A stretch of 64,000 nucleotides of DNA from Streptococcus equinus (lineage in GTDB: Bacteria > Bacillota > Bacilli > Lactobacillales > Streptococcaceae): contig NZ_FNKE01000001.1 in assembly GCF_900101445.1 (NCBI RefSeq), forward strand, positions 1,433,200-1,497,199, given 5' to 3'. Of the stretch, positions 37,292 to 46,615 are shown piece by piece. The notes beneath the pieces are model-generated. The model ran no database searches and was not told the DNA's origin. It saw nothing but the letters and a program-made list of their open reading frames with translations. A program made the position numbers and the translations under genes. Each line of letters starts with the position of its first letter. Within the stretch, counting starts at the first letter, position 1.

Positions 37292-40200
37292 CTATCCCTT
37301 AGGTATTTTAACGCGAGAAACTTCTCTACCTTCAAAGAACTGCGCTTCATCTGATTCTAATAGAGGTTCTCCGTAACGTGTTCGACCTTTAATAATGGTT
37401 TGATCTGCAAATCGCGTACCAAACATTCCAGCTGGAATATTTGATCTCAAGCGTTTGTTAAATTCATCAAAGCGCGTTTCAATCGTTTTTTGATGTCCTT
37501 GGAAAATAAAGTAGATATTGACTTTAGCCGCTTTTTTCAAGATGGTATCCAAGGCACTGTTAGACAACATTAATTTATCATTAATGGCATGAGCCTCTGG
37601 TACATAGACAAAAATTGGCTGATTAACAGCTTCTGGCGAACGCGAAGCCATTTCTCCAAGCAAATCATTCATGACCGTACTGTAATTTTCTTCAGACGCT
37701 ATCAAATCAAAACTATCGACAGCCCCTTCAAAACGTTGGTCTGGATCAAAGACGATGCGTTGCGCGTGTCCTTTGAAATAAGCCATATTCTTAAGAATAA
37801 TCGTTTCAAACAAACGTGTTTGCGTTGGGGTATCATCCATAATTACAAAATAGCCATGTTTTTCAGGCACAAAACCGATAACATTTGTGGTTTCCTTATC
37901 AAAGGCAAGCGGTACTTGCAAATGATTTATCATTGTCATCGTATAAGCATTGCCATAGAAGTCAGAAAGGCTAATGTCATTTGGAAGCATTGGAATAGCT
38001 TTTGGACGTTGTCCAGTCCAAGCTTTATCCATTTCAGCCACCTCTTCTTCTAAGTGACGCAAACGCTCAATATCTTCATCACCTTCACTTGGAAGATAGA
38101 TTTGGATTTCATATGGTTTGTCATCATTCACCTGAGCACGTCCAAAGATTTCTTGTGGAATCAAGGCATTACGTCCAATAACATCCTTAACAGCATGGTC
38201 TTCAACCAAGAATAGAGCCATCTTAGTTGAAACGTTACTTGACATGCTAATCTTCAAGCTATTAGCTCGCAAAGCTGTCACAATCAAATAGCAACCCAAG
38301 CTTGAACCTTCTCGTAAAATACGATTCATGCATGCTTCGATAACTTCCTCTTTTGGACTATCCTTAATCGCATCAAAACCATCCATTATTGTCAAAATAA
38401 CAGGGAGTTTTTCGCCAGTTTTTTGCTCATATTGAGAAAGACTTGCAACACTGTATTTAGCAAATAATTCCTTACGCATTTTCAATTCATTATCAATGCG
38501 TTTTAAGAATTTCAGAAGTTTCTCTTCCTCATCTAGGCGTGTCAAATCAGCAACATGAGGCAAATCTTTCAATGGTAAGAGCCCATTTGTTCCAAAATCA
38601 AATAAGTTAAACTGGACTTGTTCAGGTGTATTGAGACGGGCAAAATTCATTACTAAAGTCTGCAAAGCAACAGATTTACCAAAACCTGGTGAACCATAAA
38701 TAACAGTGTGACTCAACTCTTCCACATCAAAATTATAATTACGCTTAGCTTGTTCAGATGGTACATCCATCATGGCAAATGGCACAGCCAAACATTTTTC
38801 CTCAGACCAAGACATCTCTAAAACTGGAGAAACAATCTTAGTTTCTAACGGTGGCAACCAAGGTTTATCAGGAATTATCACTCCTGCTGTTTGCGAATAG
38901 GCTGAAATATAATCAACCAAAGCTTCTAGCTCTGTCTGTGTCTTTTCTGTTTGAACATTCAAGTCTTCTTCCAAAGAAAGGTCTTCTGTCAAAAGTTCGT
39001 ATTGCCCCAAATCATTAATCAACCAAATACGATCATCGACTTCCTCTTGCTTCTCTGATTTGTTTGGTTGGTAACTTGCTCCACTCCAAGCAGACTGGAA
39101 GAGTTCATAAATTTCATTATTTCCGACTTGTAGGTAAGCACGCCCAGGTTCCACAATACTAGCAGCATCAGGTGTTTTAATAATTTCATTTGAATCTGAC
39201 TTATCTGATACTTTCAAAGCCAATTTGAAGCGTGAGTTTGACCAGATTTGGTCATCAACAACCCCTGATGGTTTTTGCGTTGCCAAAATCAAATGAACCC
39301 CAAGTGAACGACCAATACGAGCAGCAGAAACCAACTCTGACATAAACTCAGGTTCATTAGCCTTCAACTCTGCAAATTCATCACTGATTAAGAACAAATG
39401 TGGTAATGGTTTTGTAGGATATTTGCCACCATCTGTGGCTGTTTTCCCTTGCTTATAAAGCTTCGTATAACCATTAATATGATTGACTCCAAAAGCCTCA
39501 AACAGACGTTGACGTTTTTGAAGTTCTGCTTTAATAGAAGCTAGCGCACGCGCACTGGCTGCACCATCCAAGTTCGTAATAACTCCCATAAGGTGCGGAA
39601 GACCTTTAAAGAGATTAGCCATTCCCCCACCTTTAAAGTCAATCGGCAAGAAACCAACATCTTCTGGACCAAAATTAACAGCCAAAGATAGCATATAAGA
39701 TTGCAAGATTTCAGATTTCCCTGAACCAGTTGTCCCTGCAACTAAACCGTGAGGACCATGAGCACGTTCGTGCAAATTCAGCTCAACAATATCATCACGT
39801 CCTCGAAGTCCCAAAGGAACCGCTAAAGTCTTCGATGTATCTGCCTTAGCCCATCGCGCAGCTAACTGCAAATCTTCAACTTTTTCAGCCTTATAAAGTT
39901 CCAAGAAAGTAACTGATTTAGGAATCGAATTCTTCTCGACTTCCACGTGATGTAGATTAGCCAAGGTTCTAGCAATCGCTTCGTAATTTTTACTTTCTGG
40001 ATACGGTGTGAAACGTTGTGCTAGATATTCTCCATTGTCATTGATAATTTGACCCACATTTTGGTTTTGATATTCCACCAAAGTTGTCACAGTTTCTGGC
40101 AAGAAACGCTGTGCTTCCTTAATCCAAATCACTGTAATTCCAAGTTCTGTCAAATCTTCAGCTAAGTACTCATTTAAACTGTGTCCAACCAAGTAAGAAT

Positions 40201-41743
40201 CATCAAAGATAGTCACTACATAATGAGGTGCAAAGCGAACATCTTTACTTCCCATTTCTCGCTTGAGTTGCATGCGTTTTTGAATAATTTGATAAAGAGC
40301 ATTTAAAACAGCATCTCGGCTACGCGCATCATGAACAATGCCACGAACATTACGTTCCTGAAGTTTGAAATGCGGTAAGAAACGCCATTGATACCAATTT
40401 TCTTGATAAGACTCCTCAGGCACCAAAATCACAAAATTAATATCTTGATAACTATGAAAAACCGCCAGTTGCATCAAAAGATTAGAGATTGCTGGATAAG
40501 TTGTATCATAGGTTCCAATGATACCAACAGTCGCTTGGCTAAGAGATAAAGTAATCGGCACCTGATGTTGTTTACGATACTTTTCAACCGTCTTTTTAGC
40601 AAAAATAGCTTGTTTATCTTTACTTTGCTCCTTAAAAGAGGTTTGAAGTTTCAACTTCGTATCAATATCACCAGTTCCTAAAGACACTTGTAAAAAGTCA
40701 GCATTATAATTCATTCGTTCATAAATACGAGAATCATAATCAAAAACCATCTTAGCTAAAGTGTCCATATCTGGTTGATTATAATCTAAAATTTCTTTTT
40801 CTTCATTGTGATAATGACTTAATTTTGAGATTTGTTTTAAGAGATAGCGGTCATAATCTTCAACACGAATTAATTCTTGCTTTTTATAATATTTCTTGTC
40901 TTGGAAATATTGTGTCAAAGTCATCCCAGCAGTGAGCAAACTAAAGCCGCCCATACCAAGCATCATCCAAGGATTTCTACGACTGACAAGACTTGTCAAA
41001 GCAGTAATCCCAAACATCCCAAGTGGTGGAACAATTGCACGAAGCAAAGAATTACGTCCCATTGAACTGGCTTCCATAGGACTGTCAATGACAATCGCAT
41101 CACTGTAAATGGTTGGTACAATACGAGGGCTTCTGTGATAATCTGGAAAATCACTTGGAAATTCACTCATCGGTGCTTGGAACAAGAATTTTTCCATTTG
41201 TGTCAGTTCTGGCTTGTCCCAAAAACGCGTTATCTTCCATTGATGATGACGACGTTCAATCAAATAGTCCTCAATAAAAACAGAATCACCCACATTAAAT
41301 GCTTGTGAGATATTATCACGGACACGCTTGCCATTAAGATAGACTAATGAAGTTCCCAAAGACTCGATATACACCTTTTCTTTAGAAAATAAGACAACGG
41401 TCTCGCTATCCAAATGAATATCTGACGTATCAGATGACGACAAGACAAAGTTTTCATGTGGCGGATACAAGTAAAGCGTAAAAATATCTATTTCAGGTTT
41501 CAAAAAATAATAGTCTTCAGCTTCTCCAAGAACTTTCTGATTAGCTATTTTTTGATCATTTCTAAAAATTTCACCATCACTCAAGCTGTAGCGATTACCA
41601 TCAAAAACCAAAGGAGAGGTTTCAGAAAAGCGCATGTACAATAATTTATCAGACAAGCTTAGCAAAAAAGCTTGTGATTGATTATCATCTCCCAAATAAT
41701 CACCAAGATGGTGGTAATAAGTTACATTATCATTTTGATTCAT
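37292..41743 (-). CDS. essC: Type VIIb secretion ATPase EssC
   Basis: A 1483-residue motor of the FtsK/SpoIIIE family. Two N-terminal FHA-like domains (about 1-190) precede two membrane segments (about 231-277). Two ATPase modules keep Walker A boxes, AGTTGSGKS near residue 670 and YGSPGFGKS near residue 1017. The last module (about 1300-1483) has no P-loop. This is the usual EssC layout. Its C-terminal variant normally decides which effectors are exported, and the adjacent LXG module fits that pattern. It starts 6 bases past essB and ends 7 bases before the esaA start. Confidence 0.95.
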   Translation of the reverse strand: MNQNDNVTYYHHLGDYLGDDNQSQAFLLSLSDKLLYMRFSETSPLVFDGNRYSLSDGEIFRNDQKIANQKVLGEAEDYYFLKPEIDIFTLYLYPPHENFVLSSSDTSDIHLDSETVVLFSKEKVYIESLGTSLVYLNGKRVRDNISQAFNVGDSVFIEDYLIERRHHQWKITRFWDKPELTQMEKFLFQAPMSEFPSDFPDYHRSPRIVPTIYSDAIVIDSPMEASSMGRNSLLRAIVPPLGMFGITALTSLVSRRNPWMMLGMGGFSLLTAGMTLTQYFQDKKYYKKQELIRVEDYDRYLLKQISKLSHYHNEEKEILDYNQPDMDTLAKMVFDYDSRIYERMNYNADFLQVSLGTGDIDTKLKLQTSFKEQSKDKQAIFAKKTVEKYRKQHQVPITLSLSQATVGIIGTYDTTYPAISNLLMQLAVFHSYQDINFVILVPEESYQENWYQWRFLPHFKLQERNVRGIVHDARSRDAVLNALYQIIQKRMQLKREMGSKDVRFAPHYVVTIFDDSYLVGHSLNEYLAEDLTELGITVIWIKEAQRFLPETVTTLVEYQNQNVGQIINDNGEYLAQRFTPYPESKNYEAIARTLANLHHVEVEKNSIPKSVTFLELYKAEKVEDLQLAARWAKADTSKTLAVPLGLRGRDDIVELNLHERAHGPHGLVAGTTGSGKSEILQSYMLSLAVNFGPEDVGFLPIDFKGGGMANLFKGLPHLMGVITNLDGAASARALASIKAELQKRQRLFEAFGVNHINGYTKLYKQGKTATDGGKYPTKPLPHLFLISDEFAELKANEPEFMSELVSAARIGRSLGVHLILATQKPSGVVDDQIWSNSRFKLALKVSDKSDSNEIIKTPDAASIVEPGRAYLQVGNNEIYELFQSAWSGASYQPNKSEKQEEVDDRIWLINDLGQYELLTEDLSLEEDLNVQTEKTQTELEALVDYISAYSQTAGVIIPDKPWLPPLETKIVSPVLEMSWSEEKCLAVPFAMMDVPSEQAKRNYNFDVEELSHTVIYGSPGFGKSVALQTLVMNFARLNTPEQVQFNLFDFGTNGLLPLKDLPHVADLTRLDEEEKLLKFLKRIDNELKMRKELFAKYSVASLSQYEQKTGEKLPVILTIMDGFDAIKDSPKEEVIEACMNRILREGSSLGCYLIVTALRANSLKISMSSNVSTKMALFLVEDHAVKDVIGRNALIPQEIFGRAQVNDDKPYEIQIYLPSEGDEDIERLRHLEEEVAEMDKAWTGQRPKAIPMLPNDISLSDFYGNAYTMTMINHLQVPLAFDKETTNVIGFVPEKHGYFVIMDDTPTQTRLFETIILKNMAYFKGHAQRIVFDPDQRFEGAVDSFDLIASEENYSTVMNDLLGEMASRSPEAVNQPIFVYVPEAHAINDKLMLSNSALDTILKKAAKVNIYFIFQGHQKTIETRFDEFNKRLRSNIPAGMFGTRFADQTIIKGRTRYGEPLLESDEAQFFEGREVSRVKIPKG

Positions 41744-41749
41744 AAATCA

Positions 41750-42898
41750 TTAATCCCCATTAGATTGTGAACCTGATGTTTCTCCAAGTTCTTTAGAAAG
41801 CTTACTAATTTCTTTCTCGTATTCATTGAGTTTCTTTTGCTTGTCAGAACCACTCATTTTCGTATCAGCTTTCACTTTTTCATATAAATTCGTATAAGCG
41901 TGTAAAATCAACTGAGTGTCTCCGATATTTTGAGCCACATCAAGTGCTTTTTCCAAGTCACCACGCCCTAAATAAATCCAGTAATTTAAAATGGTTTCAT
42001 CTGAAGACTGAGTAATCGTATTTAAAACAGCTTCCATCTGCTCAGAATTAAGATTATCCAACTTCACAAAACTAGTTGCTAAAACATACTTGGCCGATTT
42101 CGGCAGACGATTAATACCGTAAGGTTCCAAAATATCAATAGCCTTGTCATAATCAGTTGCCATAAAAGCAGCTTGCGAATCAATCACAGCACTTTTCAGC
42201 GGTAAATCTCTCGAATATGACTTATAAGTAAAGAAGCCTAAAGTCAATGTTGCTACTGCTAGAAAAATTGCTCCAACAACTAACGCGCGCCATTGTTTTT
42301 TGTTAACTTGAACTTTGCTTTCTTTGTTTTTTTGCTCTAAACGATAACATTCTTCACTGATAAATTGATTAATTTCAGCAATCGAATGAAAGGCATTGAT
42401 TTTTTCAGCGATTGTCTCACGAACTGCATCAAGTCCTTCAACCGCTAATTCAAACTCAACCTTTGGCAGTAAAATAGAAGCCACTAAAGCTTTATAAACC
42501 TTTAAGTATCGGTCTTGATTAAACACTTGAGGCGCTAAAATATGACTGACCCCATAGTGAATCAAACGAACATCATTACCAGAAATATAAATATTTTGCG
42601 GATGAAGGTAAACAACATTAAAGTCATTTGGTTTGACAGTCAGTGTCGCCACTTTTTGAGCTAAAGAATAACGCTCCAAATCTGTCGTTGCCTTAGCAAT
42701 GCAAGTCGCTAAACTCTCTGAAAAAGCTGGCAACTCATATGCTAAGACCAACTCTCCATTTTCAGTCAATGATACTTGCGCCTTAACGTATTCTTTAATA
42801 AATTCTTGACTCTTTCGATCATAATCACTTGGCTGCACAGTCACTAATAACTGATTGTCTTTTTCTACAAGTTTTAAATGGTTATCCTCAAATATCAT
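41750..42898 (-). CDS. essB: Type VIIb secretion protein EssB
   Basis: A 382-residue membrane protein. The cytoplasmic N-terminal pseudokinase domain (MIFEDNHLKLVEKDNQLLV through NPNDFNVVYLHPQNIYISG-like region) is followed by one membrane segment (ALVVGAIFLAVATLTLGFFTY). The extracellular helical domain ends in a Lys/Glu-rich tail. EssB bridges the EssC motor and other channel parts. GGAG lies about nine bases before the ATG at 42898, which overlaps esaB by 11 bases. Confidence 0.9.
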   Translation of the reverse strand: MIFEDNHLKLVEKDNQLLVTVQPSDYDRKSQEFIKEYVKAQVSLTENGELVLAYELPAFSESLATCIAKATTDLERYSLAQKVATLTVKPNDFNVVYLHPQNIYISGNDVRLIHYGVSHILAPQVFNQDRYLKVYKALVASILLPKVEFELAVEGLDAVRETIAEKINAFHSIAEINQFISEECYRLEQKNKESKVQVNKKQWRALVVGAIFLAVATLTLGFFTYKSYSRDLPLKSAVIDSQAAFMATDYDKAIDILEPYGINRLPKSAKYVLATSFVKLDNLNSEQMEAVLNTITQSSDETILNYWIYLGRGDLEKALDVAQNIGDTQLILHAYTNLYEKVKADTKMSGSDKQKKLNEYEKEISKLSKELGETSGSQSNGD

Positions 42899-43154
42899 AA
42901 GTTTTAATCTCCAAAATATCCCCATTTCCTAACGGAAAATTAACTAACATCTCGTAGCGATTTAAAGTTATCGCCTTATTTTTCAAGCAAAGTTCCCAAG
43001 CTTGATTTTCCTTTTCAATAAAACCCAGCCGAGACAAAATATGTAACTCTCTTAATAACTCTTCTAGCCTAATAAGAGATAAACCTCGCGAAATTCGTAA
43101 ATCAATTTGCTTATCTTGATAAGCAATCGTAATATCAATGTTGTCGAATGCCAT
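42888..43154 (-). CDS. esaB: Type VIIb accessory protein EsaB (YukD-like)
   Basis: An 88-residue protein with a ubiquitin-like pattern (NIDITIAYQDKQIDLRI at the start, NFPLGNGDILEIKTYDI at the end). This matches EsaB/YukD, a cytoplasmic accessory factor needed for efficient secretion. It overlaps essA by 20 bases and essB by 11 bases. Confidence 0.88.
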   Translation of the reverse strand: MAFDNIDITIAYQDKQIDLRISRGLSLIRLEELLRELHILSRLGFIEKENQAWELCLKNKAITLNRYEMLVNFPLGNGDILEIKTYDI

Positions 43155-43605
43155 GACGTTTCCTTCCCAAATAAATTCCCAATCCTGTCATCAAAATAAA
43201 AAAGCAAAAAACAGCAATCGAATTCAAATACGATTTCTTCTGAGATTGATTCTCTTTAGCAACTTTGTAACTCTCATCAACATGATAATTAACAAATTGC
43301 TTTGACGTCACCTTCTCAGTATCTAAGCGATAATAAGTTGTCTTTTTATTATCCTTCTTAAAAACAGAATGATTCGCAGTTGTTAGCATCTTCTTTTCTT
43401 TTTGATGTTCCTTATCGACAACTTCTTGTGTGCGATTTAAAAAAAGATTCGGCGCATAAAGCTCCTCAATGCTATTACCTGCTGACTTCTGTTTCGTGTT
43501 AGAAATAGAGTCCGTATTTAAATTTAGATTGCCGTTTTCTGCCAAAACGACTGGTGTGCTTAAAAATAAACACAAAATATAAATCCCCATTATCCCTTTT
43601 TTCAT
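43135..43605 (-). CDS. essA: Type VIIb secretion protein EssA
   Basis: A 156-residue protein with an N-terminal signal/membrane segment (IMGIYILCLFLSTPVVLAE), a charged extracytoplasmic middle, and a C-terminal segment (SIAVFCFFILMTGLGIYLG) followed by KRHGIRQH. This is the EssA layout. It is first in the leftward operon, and the promoter TTGGTA-17-TATAAT lies about 50-75 bases upstream. Confidence 0.85.
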   Translation of the reverse strand: MKKGIMGIYILCLFLSTPVVLAENGNLNLNTDSISNTKQKSAGNSIEELYAPNLFLNRTQEVVDKEHQKEKKMLTTANHSVFKKDNKKTTYYRLDTEKVTSKQFVNYHVDESYKVAKENQSQKKSYLNSIAVFCFFILMTGLGIYLGRKRHGIRQH

Positions 43606-43650
43606 TTTCCTAAATGTCTATATTAAATTCCCTTTCATGTATGTCTCATA

Positions 43651-43679
43651 ATTATACCACTTTTTAAGCTATCTACCAA
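43651..43679 (-). promoter_or_regulatory. Promoter of the T7SSb core operon (essA onward)
   Basis: Minus strand: TTGGTA, 17-base spacer, TATAAT. It could drive a transcript of about 14.7 kb down to the terminator at 28914-28946, unless internal promoters exist. Confidence 0.6.
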
Positions 43680-43787
43680 TAGCAAAATAAGCCTTTTCAC
43701 TCAAATATTTTGCCATATAAAACGATATCATGAGTCCAAATTATTTATTCACCCGATGAAATAAAATTGATTTTTTACGGTTTATAC

Positions 43788-43815
43788 TTTACAAAAAAAA
43801 ATAAAAGCGTATAAT
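43788..43815 (+). promoter_or_regulatory. Promoter of esxA
   Basis: TTTACA, 16-base A-rich spacer, TATAAT, then AAAGGAG before the ATG. An A-tract spacer and strong ribosome-binding site suggest high expression. Confidence 0.7.
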
Positions 43816-43847
43816 TTAGAAAAAAATAAATTTTAAAGGAGATTTTT

Positions 43848-44141
43848 ATGGCCGCTATTAGCGTAACACCAGAACAACTTAAGGAGCAAGCTCAAGTTTA
43901 CACTCGTTCAAAAGAACAAATCGAGCAAGCTATCCAATCTGTAAACAGCATGAATAGCCAAATTGCTGAAGAATGGAAAGGTCAAGCTTTCAACGCTTAC
44001 CTTGAACAATACAACCAACTCTACACTCAAGTTCAAAAATTTGAAGAGTTGCTTGCAAGCATCAATCAACAATTAAACAACTATGCTGAAACTGTTGCAG
44101 AACGTGATGCACAAGACTCTGCTTCATTCGGACTTAACTAA
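43848..44141 (+). CDS. esxA: EsxA, WXG100 secreted protein
   Basis: A 97-residue helical hairpin with the turn EEWKGQAF (W-x-G near residue 43) and the C-terminal export signal YAETVAERD (YxxxD/E type). It has no signal peptide. EsxA is the hallmark T7SS substrate and is needed for secretion of other effectors. In most Firmicutes it heads the operon. Here it is divergent from essA with its own promoter and terminator, allowing much higher expression than the channel genes. Codon use is strongly biased to preferred codons. Confidence 0.95.
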   Translation: MAAISVTPEQLKEQAQVYTRSKEQIEQAIQSVNSMNSQIAEEWKGQAFNAYLEQYNQLYTQVQKFEELLASINQQLNNYAETVAERDAQDSASFGLN

Positions 44142-44152
44142 TTTGTTCTGGC

Positions 44153-44200
44153 AAGGTGGACTGGGAGACTGTTAAAAATGCCATTAACAGAATCCACCTT
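44153..44200 (+). terminator. Two-step hairpin after esxA
   Basis: AAGGTGGA pairs with TCCACCTT, and inside it CTGTTA pairs with TAACAG. It lies just past the esxA stop and before a stronger terminator. It could protect the esxA mRNA 3' end. Confidence 0.5.
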
Positions 44201-44221
44201 TTCCAAAATTTGATTTTAACA

Positions 44222-44257
44222 GCTACTGTAAACCTAAGTTTACAGTAGTTTTTTTAT
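44222..44257 (+). terminator. Terminator of esxA
   Basis: CTACTGTAAAC / GTTTACAGTAG, an 11-bp perfect stem with a four-base loop and seven T. Confidence 0.9.
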
Positions 44258-44278
44258 CTTTACACTCTATATTTTTAT

Positions 44279-44301
44279 AATATATAAAATTTTTATATAT
44301 T
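44279..44301. promoter_or_regulatory. PadR operator-like palindrome 1
   Basis: Arms AATATATAAAA and TTTTATATATT around a single central base: a perfect 11-bp inverted repeat directly upstream of the padR -35 box. Confidence 0.6.
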
Positions 44302-44305
44302 ATGC

Positions 44306-44334
44306 TTGACTTTTCGATTAAGCTAATTTATAGT
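44306..44334 (+). promoter_or_regulatory. Promoter of the padR operon
   Basis: TTGACT, 17-base spacer, TATAGT, bracketed by two matching palindromes. Confidence 0.7.
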
Positions 44335-44350
44335 TTATATATAAAATAAT

Positions 44351-44373
44351 TATATATAAAAATTTTATATATT
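44351..44373. promoter_or_regulatory. PadR operator-like palindrome 2
   Basis: Same 23-bp element as site 1, with ten of eleven arm positions paired. It lies between the -10 box and the padR start, as expected for autorepression. Confidence 0.55.
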
Positions 44374-44391
44374 GTCAGAAAGGAATTTGCT

Positions 44392-44718
44392 ATGTATTTT
44401 CCAACTTCTGCGACGGTTATTGAATTTCTTATCCTAGCGATTGTCGATAAAGAAGACTCTTACGGTTACGCTATTAGTCACACCATTAAAAAAGTAGCTA
44501 ATATCAAAGAATCAACGCTTTATCCCATCTTAAAGAAACTCGAAAAAGCAGGTTATTTAAATACCTACCAACAAGAATACCAAGGTCGCAAACGTAAATA
44601 CTATACCACTACAGAAAGCGGCAAACAACAGCTCACCTTTCTAAAGGGTGAGTGGCAATTGTACACCACTAAAATCGATGACATTGTCGAAGGGAGATTA
44701 GAGGATGACGAAAAGTGA
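44392..44718 (+). CDS. PadR family transcriptional regulator
   Basis: A 108-residue winged-helix protein: IEFLILAIVDKEDSYGYAISHTIKK, then ESTLYPILKKLEKAGYLNTYQQEYQGRKRKYYTTTESG, the PadR signature, and a short dimerisation helix. PadR proteins with a DUF1700 partner often repress their own operon until envelope stress or an antimicrobial is sensed. The gene overlaps the next by 14 bases. Paired palindromes around its promoter suggest autoregulation. Confidence 0.9.
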   Translation: MYFPTSATVIEFLILAIVDKEDSYGYAISHTIKKVANIKESTLYPILKKLEKAGYLNTYQQEYQGRKRKYYTTTESGKQQLTFLKGEWQLYTTKIDDIVEGRLEDDEK

Positions 44719-45289
44719 GTACTTGGCAAAACTAGATAAATACCTCAAAAAATTGCCAAAAGAAGACTACTTGGAAGCAATGGACTATTTCAGAGAATAT
44801 TTCGATGAAGCTGGTCCTGAAAACGAAGAAGAAGTTATTGCCGAACTTGGAGCACCAAAAGATGCAGCTCATGATATTATCAGTCGATTACTCGATGAAA
44901 AAATCGTTGAGGATGAAAAATCCCCTAAAAACAAAGCTGTCATTATCTGGATTGCTATCTTAGCTATTCTAGCTAGCCCAGTTGCCCTACCACTCATTTT
45001 GGCGCTACTTATGGTTATTATTACCATTTTGGCGATTGGGATTGCCATTATAGCCATGGTACTAGCTCTAGGAGTTGCTCTTTTAACATCTGGCGTTTAC
45101 ATGTTGGTTGACAGTTGGTCTTACCTCAGTATTGCCCCATCAACGACAGCCTTGGGAGTTGGATTGGGACTTCTATCACTCGGATTAGCACTACTAGCTC
45201 TTTTAGCTGCTGGTGCTGTTGGGAAATTCGCAGTAAAAAGTATCAGCAAATTAATTCAAAAAGCGGCAAGTAAAAGGAGAAAATCATGA
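44705..45289 (+). CDS. DUF1700 (HAAS) membrane protein
   Basis: A 194-residue protein. The N-terminal HAAS/DUF1700 domain is cytoplasmic (YLAKLDKYLKKLPKEDYLEAMDYFREYFDEAG, then AELGAPKDAAHDII). Three to four membrane segments follow and a basic tail ends it. HAAS domains are thought to interact with the partner PadR regulator, making this a candidate membrane sensor. It overlaps both neighbours, by 14 bases with padR and 4 bases (ATGA) with the DUF4097 gene. Confidence 0.85.
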   Translation: MTKSEYLAKLDKYLKKLPKEDYLEAMDYFREYFDEAGPENEEEVIAELGAPKDAAHDIISRLLDEKIVEDEKSPKNKAVIIWIAILAILASPVALPLILALLMVIITILAIGIAIIAMVLALGVALLTSGVYMLVDSWSYLSIAPSTTALGVGLGLLSLGLALLALLAAGAVGKFAVKSISKLIQKAASKRRKS

Positions 45290-46194
45290 AAAAGTGGACA
45301 AAAATCGTTTTAGGTATCGGGATTGGAGCTAGTTTAGCAGGAGCAGGACTATCTGGCGTCGGATTAGCAACTGGAGGTTTAACAAAACTCAATCAAAAAT
45401 ACGAAGTGAAATCTAAAATCAAACATCATAAAGCATCACTTGAACAATTTGATAAAATTGATATCAATGCAACAGCTTTTGATGTCACAATCGCAAAAGA
45501 AAACATTGACCAGCCTTTTATTTCCTACTCTGACAGTAAAAAACTTCCTGTTTCTTACCAAGTCACTAAAGATGGGACATTAGCCGTTAAACAAACAGGT
45601 AGTTGGAATGGTAACCACAGATCTTCCATTAATCTTTTCAGTTTAGCTGACCTTGTTAACCTAACTAAAACTGGGACAATAACCAATAAACATACCATTA
45701 TCATCTCTGTTCCTGAAAATACAGACATTCAGTCAATTAAAACTAACCTAAAAGTTGGTGACTTCAAAATGAAAGCTATCTGTGCTGATTACGCTAATAT
45801 CGAACTCAACGCTGGAGATTTGGATTTTACCAATTGTGCCTTTAAATCAGGAAAAAGCACCCTTTCTGTTGGGGATGCTTACTTCCAAGATTCTGATTTT
45901 ACCAACTTCTCTCTAACAACCAACACAGGTGATATTGACATTGAAAATGGTAAATTAACCGACTCACATATTGACCTTTCAATTGGTGATTTTTCAGCCA
46001 ACGCTATCACCTTCGAAGGAATCAATACTTTGTCAAACACCACTGGTGATATTGACATCACCTTGGCAAATAAAAACCTTACTGTCCAATCAAGCCATAG
46101 CATGGGAGACAGTGATATCTCAAGTTCCCTAATTCCTTCAACCAAAAACATCCTAAAAGTTGACGGTAATACCGGTGATATTACTATTAATTAA
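45286..46194 (+). CDS. DUF4097 family beta-repeat protein
   Basis: A 302-residue protein with an N-terminal membrane segment (VLGIGIGASLAGAGLSGVGLATGG), then a beta-strand repeat domain. Repeats of the type N-T-G-D-I-x-I recur (LTTNTGDIDIENG, NTTGDIDITLAN, DGNTGDITIN), interleaved with S-x-G-D variants, a pattern of the DUF4097 adhesin-like/beta-helix family. It is probably exposed outside the membrane. It completes the PadR-HAAS-DUF4097 operon, widespread in Firmicutes and associated with envelope functions. Confidence 0.85.
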   Translation: MKKWTKIVLGIGIGASLAGAGLSGVGLATGGLTKLNQKYEVKSKIKHHKASLEQFDKIDINATAFDVTIAKENIDQPFISYSDSKKLPVSYQVTKDGTLAVKQTGSWNGNHRSSINLFSLADLVNLTKTGTITNKHTIIISVPENTDIQSIKTNLKVGDFKMKAICADYANIELNAGDLDFTNCAFKSGKSTLSVGDAYFQDSDFTNFSLTTNTGDIDIENGKLTDSHIDLSIGDFSANAITFEGINTLSNTTGDIDITLANKNLTVQSSHSMGDSDISSSLIPSTKNILKVDGNTGDITIN

Positions 46195-46197
46195 ACT

Positions 46198-46228
46198 AAA
46201 AAAGGTGCCGATAGGGCACCTTTTTTAT
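46198..46228 (+). terminator. Terminator after the DUF4097 gene
   Basis: AAAAAGGTGCC / GGGCACCTTTTTT with a four-base loop. Confidence 0.88.
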
Positions 46229-46231
46229 ATC

Positions 46232-46585
46232 TTAAAATAAAAATGTCAGTAAGGCCAAAATAGCTAAACCACCTTGTTTAATAATAATTTTTCGATCAGC
46301 AGTTACACTACCATAAAGAGCTGCCAAAACAACATTCAAAAGGAAAATAACCACAACAGTTGTATTTCCTGTAAAGATACCGTAAAGCAAAAAGACAGCA
46401 ATCAAACCATTATAAATCCCTTGGTTTTTAAATAGATTAGTTACTGACTCACGTTTCAACTCCTCATATGACATGTTAAAGACACGCGCTGTTGCTTTAG
46501 ACTGTGTCGCAAATGTCTCTAAATACATAATGTAAAAATGTTCCAAAGCTACTAAAGCAGCTAAAATCAGTGTAATAATTGACAT
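46232..46585 (-). CDS. DUF1304 family membrane protein
   Basis: A 117-residue protein with four membrane segments. The first helix starts MSIITLILAALVALEHFYIMYLE, and the second contains NLFKNQGIYNGLIAVFL. Both are typical of DUF1304. Family function is not established. It stands alone, convergent with the DUF4097 gene, with a TTGACA-N4-TGTAAA palindrome and a weak cre-like sequence upstream. Confidence 0.8.
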   Translation of the reverse strand: MSIITLILAALVALEHFYIMYLETFATQSKATARVFNMSYEELKRESVTNLFKNQGIYNGLIAVFLLYGIFTGNTTVVVIFLLNVVLAALYGSVTADRKIIIKQGGLAILALLTFLF

Positions 46586-46615
46586 TATTTCCCCTCTTTC
46601 TCATAACCTACAGAT

